From Chloroflexota bacterium (GTDB taxonomy: Bacteria; Chloroflexota; Anaerolineae; Anaerolineales; Anaerolineaceae), in assembly GCA_012797215.1 (NCBI GenBank), contig JAAZPN010000181.1, positions 1 to 7,277 on the forward strand: 7,277 bases of DNA, in the 5' to 3' direction. Each line of letters opens with the position of its first letter. Within the stretch, counting starts at the first letter, position 1. Below the pieces are notes generated by a model. The model saw nothing but the letters and a program-made list of their open reading frames with translations, was not told the origin of the DNA and made no database searches. The translations under genes were made by a program, and so were the position numbers. Positions 1-5,440 of this stretch are shown piece after piece.

Positions 1-429
1 ATGGCGAACCTTTCCGGTTGATTCCAGAACATCAAATGCCTGGGCGACTTCTTCCGGCTCAACAAGCGCGTCTGGACGATGGAGCAGCAAAATATCCAAA
101 TATTCGGTACCTAAACGCTTTAGGCAGCCGTCCACCGCTGAGAGGATGTGTTCCTTCGAGAAATCGTACATGCCTTTACGAATGCCAACCTTGGATTGCA
201 GAATCAGAGTTTCGCGAACCGATGGGCTCATGTGAACGGCTTTTGCGAAGATTTCCTCGCAGGTTCCCCCGCCGTAAATGTCCGCGTGGTCAAAAAAGTT
301 TGCTCCGAGCTCAAGCGCGGATTGCACGAACGATTCTGCTTCGATAGGGGTGAGCGTTTTGATGCGCATGCAGCCAACGCCGACCACCGGAACCTGCAAA
401 TCTGAACTGCCAAATTGAATTGTTCTCAT
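1..429 (-). CDS. Aldo/keto reductase, YdhF-like (3' end outside window)
   Basis: N-terminal 143 residues of an NAD(P)H-dependent aldo/keto reductase, a cytoplasmic TIM-barrel oxidoreductase that interconverts carbonyls and alcohols. The reading frame is still open at the left edge, so roughly the second half is missing. The typical catalytic tetrad is visible: Asp47 and Tyr52 in the segment DHADIYGGG, Lys80 in QSKVG, and His117 in LLLHRPD. The HADIYGG and LLLHRPD wording, followed by a PEEVAQAF helix and GKVRH, is closest from memory to E. coli YdhF-type reductases. The substrate cannot be told. The ATG is chosen because AAGGAGG lies four bases upstream and the protein begins at the usual first beta-strand (MRTIQFGSSDLQVPVVGVG). 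It lies 90 bp downstream of the comM-like gene on the same strand, and I find no good promoter in the gap, so co-transcription is plausible. Confidence 0.93.
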   Translation of the reverse strand, partial: MRTIQFGSSDLQVPVVGVGCMRIKTLTPIEAESFVQSALELGANFFDHADIYGGGTCEEIFAKAVHMSPSVRETLILQSKVGIRKGMYDFSKEHILSAVDGCLKRLGTEYLDILLLHRPDALVEPEEVAQAFDVLESTGKVRH

Positions 430-433
430 TCGT

Positions 434-440
434 CCTCCTT
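434..440 (-). promoter_or_regulatory. Strong Shine-Dalgarno site of the aldo/keto reductase
   Basis: Reading the minus strand, AAGGAGG is followed by ACGA and then the ATG at 429. It fixes the start codon of the reductase. Just upstream (442-456) is a small inverted repeat AATCA-TTGGG-TGATT, whose 5-bp AT-rich stem is probably too weak to matter. Confidence 0.85.
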
Positions 441-519
441 CAATCACCCAATGATTACTGTGCGGGGATGGAAATCTTCACGGGTATCAAAGCCACAATA
501 CTTTCCAGGCTTGTTGAGC

Positions 520-2043
520 TTAAAACTCGAATTCTTTCGCGCGGTATTGCAGCGCTTCTGCCAGGTGCACTTGCGTGATTTCCGCGCTGCCTGCCAGGTC
601 AGCAATCGTGCGCGCGAGCTTGAGAACGCGGTGGTAACCCCGGGCTGTCAGCTGCAGTTGACGCATGGCGGTTTGCATCAGCGCCTGGGATGGGGCGTCC
701 AGCACACAAAAACGCCGCAGTTCGGCCGGGCTCATGTCCGCGTTCGAAAAAAGCGCTGTGCCCACAAAGCGCTCGCTTTGGCGCTGGCGTGCCAACTCCA
801 CGCGCTCCCGGATGGCGGCAGAACTTTCCCCCTGGCGCGCCGCGCTGAGCTTCTGGTAATCCACGCGCGGAACGTGGATGAGCATGTCAATCCGGTCAAG
901 CAGTGGTCCGGAAATGCGTTTCTGATAAGTAGTGATGGCTCCGGGCGCGCAAGTGCACTGCTTCAGCGTATCTCCATAATAACCGCAGGGGCAGGGGTTC
1001 ATCGCGCCGATGAGCATAAAGTTGGCGGGAAAAGTGAGCGTGCCATTGGCCCGGCTGATGGTGACGCGTTTGTCTTCAATTGGCTGACGCAGCACTTCCA
1101 AAATGCGCTGACCAAATTCCGGCAGCTCATCCAAAAAGAGCACGCCGCGGTGCGCCAGGGAGATTTCCCCTGGGTGGGGCAGGTTGCCCCCACCGACCAG
1201 CCCGGCATGGCTGATGGTGTGGTGCGGCGCGCGGAAGGGGCGGGTTTGCAACAGCGGGGTATTAGCCGGCAGCATATCGCAAATCGAGTAGATGCGGGTC
1301 ACTTCGAGCGCTTCTTCCAGGCTCAAGCCTGGGAGGATGGAGTTTATCGCGCGGGCAAGCAGCGTTTTCCCCGCGCCGGGAGGGCCGGACATGAGGACAT
1401 TATGGTTGCCAGCCGCAGCCACTTCCAGGGCGCGTTTAACGTGTTCCTGCCCCTTAATTTCGCTGAAATCTGTGTCCGAGAGCTGGGGCAGCTGCGGGGT
1501 GAAAGGCACAGCAGCGGCAGGCTCGATTGGTTGTTCGCCGGTTAAATGCAGGTAAAGCTCCGCGAACGAGGCGACTGGAAAAACGGTGATATCGGGGATG
1601 AGGGCTGCTTCCGGCGCGTCTTCCGCCGGCACGTACAGGGATTTGAAACCGGCTTGCCTGGCCGCGGCCGCGACCGCCAGCATCCCGCGCACATGCCGCA
1701 CGGAGCCGTCCAGCGAGAGCTCCCCGATAACCAGCGCGCCCTCAATTTGCTCCTGGCTGACCTGCTCGCCAGCAATCAAAACGCCCAGGGCAATCGGCAA
1801 ATCGAAAGATGGTCCTTCTTTCCGGACAGAAGCCGGCGCGAGATTGACCGTAAGCGCTTTTCGGGGATAAGCCAGGTCAGCATTTTTAATCGCTGAGTAA
1901 ACCCGCTCGCGGCTTTCTTTCACGGCTTCGTCGGGTAGACCCACGATAGCCATGTGCGGCAAGCCCTGCCCAAAATCGACCTCAATGTCGATGATGACCC
2001 CGTCCAAGCCGATTACCGCGCAGGAAAAAACGTGTGCGAGCAT
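520..2043 (-). CDS. comM: YifB/ComM-family Mg-chelatase-like AAA+ ATPase
   Basis: Complete 507-residue protein, matching the usual length of about 500 for the family. In Gram-negative transformable bacteria ComM is a hexameric helicase that promotes branch migration during integration of transforming DNA. In most other phyla, including this one, the role is unproven. Domains in order: an N-terminal Lon-protease-like ChlI fold without a protease dyad (about 1-165, with VGLPDEAVKESRERV, TVNLAPASVRKEGPSFDLP and GELSLDG); a AAA+ core (about 190-395) with Walker A GPPGAGKT at 220-227, Walker B VLFLDELPEF at 301-310 (Asp305, Glu306) and sensor 1 GAMNPCPCG; and a C-terminal Mg-chelatase domain with TARGYHRVLKLARTIADL at 466-483. 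Cysteines 351, 353, 363 and 365 form a CxC-x9-CxC pair that may bind zinc. The start matches the canonical family N-terminus (MLAHVFSCAVIGLDG). No Shine-Dalgarno precedes it (see the promoter entry). No competence genes are visible nearby. Confidence 0.97.
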   Translation of the reverse strand: MLAHVFSCAVIGLDGVIIDIEVDFGQGLPHMAIVGLPDEAVKESRERVYSAIKNADLAYPRKALTVNLAPASVRKEGPSFDLPIALGVLIAGEQVSQEQIEGALVIGELSLDGSVRHVRGMLAVAAAARQAGFKSLYVPAEDAPEAALIPDITVFPVASFAELYLHLTGEQPIEPAAAVPFTPQLPQLSDTDFSEIKGQEHVKRALEVAAAGNHNVLMSGPPGAGKTLLARAINSILPGLSLEEALEVTRIYSICDMLPANTPLLQTRPFRAPHHTISHAGLVGGGNLPHPGEISLAHRGVLFLDELPEFGQRILEVLRQPIEDKRVTISRANGTLTFPANFMLIGAMNPCPCGYYGDTLKQCTCAPGAITTYQKRISGPLLDRIDMLIHVPRVDYQKLSAARQGESSAAIRERVELARQRQSERFVGTALFSNADMSPAELRRFCVLDAPSQALMQTAMRQLQLTARGYHRVLKLARTIADLAGSAEITQVHLAEALQYRAKEFEF

Positions 2044-2049
2044 GGCACA

Positions 2050-2078
2050 AGTTTAGAGGCAATAATGCTAAAAGTCAA
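2050..2078 (-). promoter_or_regulatory. Sigma-70-type promoter of the comM-like gene (probable leaderless transcript)
   Basis: On the minus strand TTGACT (2073-2078, 5 of 6 consensus) is separated by exactly 17 bp from TAAACT (2050-2055, 4 of 6). Only six bases lie between the -10 box and the ATG at 2043, so transcription would begin at or within one base of the start codon. This fits the absence of any Shine-Dalgarno sequence there. The sequence match is direct; promoter activity and the start point are inferred. Confidence 0.68.
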
Positions 2079-2101
2079 CGAGTTTTTGAAAACAAACAGT
2101 T

Positions 2102-2143
2102 AACACCAATGTTGATCCGCCTGATGATTGCTATAAAATAGCA
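2102..2143. promoter_or_regulatory. Two short palindromes over the rightward promoter (possible operators)
   Basis: TGCTAT-AAA-ATAGCA (2129-2143) is a perfect 6+3+6 inverted repeat covering the proposed -10 box of the protease gene. AACA-CCAA-TGTT (2102-2113) is a shorter one reaching the start of the -35 box. Such placement is typical of repressor sites. No regulator gene is present in the window to pair with them, so operator function is only a suggestion. Confidence 0.35.
2112..2139 (+). promoter_or_regulatory. Candidate promoter of the C25 protease gene
   Basis: TTGATC (2112-2117, 4 of 6) and TAAAAT (2134-2139, 5 of 6) are 16 bp apart, facing right. Transcription would start near 2146 and leave a leader of about 90 nt before the ATG at 2237. 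It sits back to back with the comM promoter. Another TAAAAT at 2191-2196 lacks a credible -35 box. Confidence 0.55.
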
Positions 2144-2153
2144 TTTCAGGCGA

Positions 2154-2182
2154 AAAGCGCTGTCAGACAGCTTAAAGCGCTG
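2154..2182 (+). repeat. Repeat cluster in the presumed leader of the C25 protease gene
   Basis: AAAGCGCTG occurs twice, at 2154-2162 and 2174-2182, exactly 20 bp apart (two helical turns), and each copy contains the palindrome AGCGCT. Between and overlapping them is the perfect inverted repeat GCTGTC-A-GACAGC (2159-2171). If transcribed, the RNA could form alternative hairpins. On DNA it could be a tandem protein-binding site. Function is unknown. Confidence 0.45.
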
Positions 2183-2222
2183 CGCGATGGTAAAATTTCT
2201 CAATCTGTTTTTGCTTTCTTCC

Positions 2223-2230
2223 GAAAGGAT
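2223..2230 (+). promoter_or_regulatory. Shine-Dalgarno site of the C25 protease gene
   Basis: GAAAGGAT, with GGA ending at 2229, is seven bases before the ATG at 2237. It supports this start, which is also the start that gives a proper signal peptide. Confidence 0.7.
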
Positions 2231-2236
2231 TCCACC

Positions 2237-5200
2237 ATGCATAAAAAACAATCATCAAAAATATTGACTCTAATTCTTCTGTGCTGCTGCCTGTTACTGG
2301 GCAGCCTTGCAAAAGGTGCACAAGCACAAACTGCTCCAGCTGATTGGCTCGCTTTTGGCAGCGCTACCAGCCGAAACGCGCCTGAGGTCGCGCTGTTGCA
2401 GGCGGACGCCCAAAGCATTCGCCTGCGCGCCAGCGCGGATGGAGTGGAGGTGCTGCCGCTTGCCATTGGCGCTCAGACCTACCTGAGCCTGAGCGGAGAA
2501 GGCTTTGAGAGACGGGCAGAACTTGGAGCGCCAGCGCTTCCCGTCATTTTGCGTGACGTTGAAGTGCCCTTTGGCGCGCAAGTGAGCGTCGAAATCCTTT
2601 CCGCGACGAGCAAGTCCACGTCCCTCGCGGATTTGGGACTGGAAGGGGTTATCGCTCCGCGCCAACCATCGCAGTCCAAATGCGCGGAAGCACAAAACGT
2701 TGAGCCTCCAAATTCACAAATCTACGGACTGCAAACCGCTTATCCAGGCGAACTTGTGCGCGTAGTCGACGAATACATCGCGCGCGGTCACCGCGTGGTG
2801 CAGCTGGAAATTGCGCCTGTGCAATACACGCCTGCCTCCGGTGGTCTGGAGACTTTTTCGCAAATCGAGTTCTTAATAAGACTGGATGGAAGCGATATGG
2901 CGGCCACTTACGCTGAAGCTGACCGTCTAAACTCAAAAGGTTTTAACGACTTATATGCCGCTAAGGTGCTCAACTACAACCAGGGACGGCCGCTTGAGTT
3001 GCCTAAAGATCCTGAAAAATACCTGATTATTACCGCGGATGCCTACGAAAGCGGGCTGGCAGCCTTGGTAAGCTTGAAACAAAGCCAGGGTTTTAACGTT
3101 AGCGTGGCAAACATTACCACTGTCGGCGGGAACACGACCACCGCTATTAAGAATTACATTAAGACTCAATACCAGGGAGCTAACCCACCGGATTATGTGC
3201 TCTTGGTAGGAGATTATAACAATGGCGCGGACAGTATCACCAACTATCAATTCCGCACAGGGGGTTCCAGCCGCACAGATTTGTATTTCTTTACCATGGA
3301 TAATGAAACAGAATTTGTACCGGATATTTTTTATGGCCGTTTCCCGGTGCGGAACTCGACCCAACTGGCAAATATGGTCGCCAAGCTGCAGACCTATGCC
3401 GCTCGCAGCGGGCAGGAAGCCTGGGTGAAAAAAGCAGCCTTTCTTGCCACAAGCGATGGAGGTTGGTACGACGTTGCTGAAGCGACCCACAATTACGTCA
3501 TAAACTCCTACACGCTTCCCAAGGGTTATTCCGGTTTTTTCCCGACCAACCCGATGCCGGGCGGTGATAAGCTGTACGCGATTACTCACAGCGCGACCAC
3601 CACCGATGTGACTAACGCCATCAATGACGACCGCGCGATGGTGGTATACAGCGGCCACGGCAGCCAGACGAGTTGGGCTGGGCCAAGCTTCACCCAGACT
3701 AACGTGCGCAATCTTACGGGTGTGGCGGTGCCGTATGTGGCCTCGCACGCCTGCGTAACCGGAGATTTCACTATCGATGAAAGCTTCGCGGATACCTGGG
3801 TGATTGAACCTGTGAATGGCGCGCTTACTATCGCCGCGGCAAGCAACAATTCCTACTGGGATGAAGATGATATTTTGGAACGCGTCACCTTTGATTTGCT
3901 GTACAGCGACCCGACCGGCGCAGTTGTGCCCAGCGTGGCGGAGATGAAACACGGCGGCCTGGTAGCCGTAGACGCCAGCGGTTCCAGCCTGGACCAATAC
4001 TATTGGGAGGAATACCACATCTTTGGCGATCCCAGCCTTGAAATCATCCTGGGACCCAGGCTGCCAGATTTCACGCTTTCCCTGCAGCCGAGCGCGCTGA
4101 GTACTTGCAGCACGGATACGCAAGAAGTGACAGTAGATGTCGGCAGCCTTAATGATTACGAGGAGCCTATAGACCTGGCGGCCAGCCAACTGATTGGTTT
4201 TTCGCTCAGCTTTGACCCTGCTGGACCCATTACACCTCCCGGGCAAACAGTGCTGACCCTTGAGGGGCTCGGCTCTGCCTCTTCCGGACCGCAGACCGTC
4301 ACTGTAACGGGTACTTCCGGTAGTCTTGTGCATCAAGCCGATCTGCTCGTTAATGTCTTCAATCTTCTCAGCTCCGGGCCGCAGTTGATTTCGCCTGCCA
4401 ACGGCGCGGCGAATGTTGCGCCGGGAACCAGCCTTAGCTGGCGGCCGCTTGAAGGCGTGCTTAGCTACCATCTCAAGGTAGCCTTGGATGCAAGCTTCAC
4501 CCAGCTTATTATTGATGAACAGGATATCACGGCTACCAGCTTTACCCCAAGCGCGGCCTTCCAGACTGATACCCGTTACTACTGGACCGTTTCTGCGGAA
4601 AATCCGTGTGGGGAAACAAACGCAAACCAAAGCTTCAGTTTTCGGACGCGCCCGGGTCCGGGGGACTGCCCTGCGGGCACGACAGCCCAGACGCTCTATC
4701 TGAGCGATTTTGAAGACGGTGCTCCGGATTGGTCAGACACATCCTCTGGTTCGTACCACTGGGCGCTTTCTACCGCGCGCTCGCATTCCCCGCTAAATTC
4801 CTGGACAGCCGCGGTACCAGCCGTCATCGCGGATCAACGCCTGGTCTCTCCGGCTTTCGCACTGCCTGCTAATGACCTGCCCCTTTCGCTTTCGTTCTGG
4901 CATCGCTGGACCTTCGATAATCCAACGGTCTGCAACGACGGCGCAATCCTGGAAGTGAGCACGAACAACGGAGTCAGTTGGGTTCAGGTTAGCGCCTCAA
5001 AATTGCTCACCAATGCGTATAGTGGAACGGTTCGAAGCGGCGTATTTAACCCCCTGGCAGGGAAATCCGCCTGGTGTGGGACTTCGGACTGGGTGTGGAC
5101 GGTGGCAGACCTGAGCGAGTACGCCGGACAAACAGTACTGTTTCGCTTTAGGCTCGGTAGTGGAAACAGCGGCAGCGCGGAAGGCTGGTACCTGGATGAT

Positions 5201-5272
5201 GTCAAACTGCAAAGCTGCGTTGCTGAACCGGTAGAGGAAAGCTTAATCTATTTGCCCTGGCTCAGTAGATAA
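2237..5272 (+). CDS. Secreted gingipain-like cysteine protease (peptidase family C25), multidomain
   Basis: Complete 1011-residue exported endopeptidase. Residues 1-30 are a signal peptide (lysine-rich start, hydrophobic core around CCCLLLG, AQA site before Gln31). Residues about 45-220 resemble the C25 propeptide (YPGELVRVVDEYIARGHRVVQ). The catalytic domain spans about 260-605: His474 lies in VVYSGHGSQTSWA and Cys506 in VASHACVTGDF, 32 residues apart, close to the gingipain R dyad; EEYHIFGDPSLEI marks its end. An Ig-like segment follows (about 610-706), then an FN3-like module (711-805: LISPANGAANVAPG, RYYWTVSAEN) and a jelly-roll/MAM-like module (about 817-994, LYLSDFEDG to WYLDDVKL). Cys791, 811, 899, 947 and 994 could form disulfides. 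The tail is SLIYLPWLSR. There is no type IX secretion C-terminal domain as in Porphyromonas; export is presumably by Sec. Cleavage specificity (Arg, Lys or other) cannot be read. Near the dyad, Gln and Gly replace the Glu and Asp of gingipain GHGSETSWAD. Confidence 0.92.
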   Translation: MHKKQSSKILTLILLCCCLLLGSLAKGAQAQTAPADWLAFGSATSRNAPEVALLQADAQSIRLRASADGVEVLPLAIGAQTYLSLSGEGFERRAELGAPALPVILRDVEVPFGAQVSVEILSATSKSTSLADLGLEGVIAPRQPSQSKCAEAQNVEPPNSQIYGLQTAYPGELVRVVDEYIARGHRVVQLEIAPVQYTPASGGLETFSQIEFLIRLDGSDMAATYAEADRLNSKGFNDLYAAKVLNYNQGRPLELPKDPEKYLIITADAYESGLAALVSLKQSQGFNVSVANITTVGGNTTTAIKNYIKTQYQGANPPDYVLLVGDYNNGADSITNYQFRTGGSSRTDLYFFTMDNETEFVPDIFYGRFPVRNSTQLANMVAKLQTYAARSGQEAWVKKAAFLATSDGGWYDVAEATHNYVINSYTLPKGYSGFFPTNPMPGGDKLYAITHSATTTDVTNAINDDRAMVVYSGHGSQTSWAGPSFTQTNVRNLTGVAVPYVASHACVTGDFTIDESFADTWVIEPVNGALTIAAASNNSYWDEDDILERVTFDLLYSDPTGAVVPSVAEMKHGGLVAVDASGSSLDQYYWEEYHIFGDPSLEIILGPRLPDFTLSLQPSALSTCSTDTQEVTVDVGSLNDYEEPIDLAASQLIGFSLSFDPAGPITPPGQTVLTLEGLGSASSGPQTVTVTGTSGSLVHQADLLVNVFNLLSSGPQLISPANGAANVAPGTSLSWRPLEGVLSYHLKVALDASFTQLIIDEQDITATSFTPSAAFQTDTRYYWTVSAENPCGETNANQSFSFRTRPGPGDCPAGTTAQTLYLSDFEDGAPDWSDTSSGSYHWALSTARSHSPLNSWTAAVPAVIADQRLVSPAFALPANDLPLSLSFWHRWTFDNPTVCNDGAILEVSTNNGVSWVQVSASKLLTNAYSGTVRSGVFNPLAGKSAWCGTSDWVWTVADLSEYAGQTVLFRFRLGSGNSGSAEGWYLDDVKLQSCVAEPVEESLIYLPWLSR

Positions 5273-5283
5273 GTAATATTTAA

Positions 5284-5313
5284 GCGCGGGATCCAAGCGT
5301 TCGGATCCCGCGC
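5284..5313 (+). terminator. GC-rich hairpin after the C25 protease gene, likely terminator
   Basis: A perfect 11-bp stem, GCGCGGGATCC (5284-5294) and GGATCCCGCGC (5303-5313), closes an 8-base loop and begins 12 bases past the stop codon. There is no immediate T tract: GGTTGCCATG follows, and an AT-rich stretch (TTAAATATATTTTTATT) starts only at 5323. It is therefore a non-classical terminator or an RNA-stabilising 3' hairpin. It separates the protease from the lipoprotein gene, which probably has its own promoter. Confidence 0.6.
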
Positions 5314-5396
5314 GGTTGCCATGTTAAATATATTTTTATTGCAGCTCGTATCTCTTCCGGCTGTTGTTGTCATGAACGGCAGCCGCGTGAATAGGA

Positions 5397-5402
5397 TACA
5401 AT
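5397..5402 (+). promoter_or_regulatory. Weak candidate -10 box for the lipoprotein gene
   Basis: TACAAT matches 5 of 6 consensus bases and would start transcription near 5409, about 32 nt before the ATG at 5441. The only good -35-like hexamer, TTGTCA (5367-5372), is 24 bp away, which is too far. A TAGGAT at 5392-5397 would be 19 bp from it. The promoter is likely here, but its exact elements are uncertain. Confidence 0.35.
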
Positions 5403-5440
5403 ATGCCCTTGATTCAATAGCTGCGAGGTCTGTTACTCCA

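Noticed and set aside
415..1545. 376-codon open frame on the plus strand, antisense to the comM-like gene
   Set aside because: The opposite strand encodes a full-length, motif-complete ATPase. The plus-strand translation is rich in Arg, Gln and His with no family features and no ribosome binding site.
520..1545. Magnesium chelatase for bacteriochlorophyll synthesis
   Set aside because: The protein resembles the ChlI fold, but its N-terminal Lon-like domain and length place it in the YifB/ComM family, not among photosynthetic chelatase subunits.
2951..4630. 559-codon open frame on the minus strand, antisense to the C25 protease gene
   Set aside because: It mirrors the codon structure of the real gene, has no recognisable domain and low-complexity translation, and overlaps a clearly functional protease across its catalytic region.
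5321..5440. Upstream in-frame extension of the lipoprotein gene to ATG 5321 (or ATG 5372)
   Set aside because: The start at 5321 has no Shine-Dalgarno and lies eight bases after a strong hairpin. Using either upstream ATG would place the lipoprotein signal peptide internally, whereas ATG 5441 gives a textbook lipobox.
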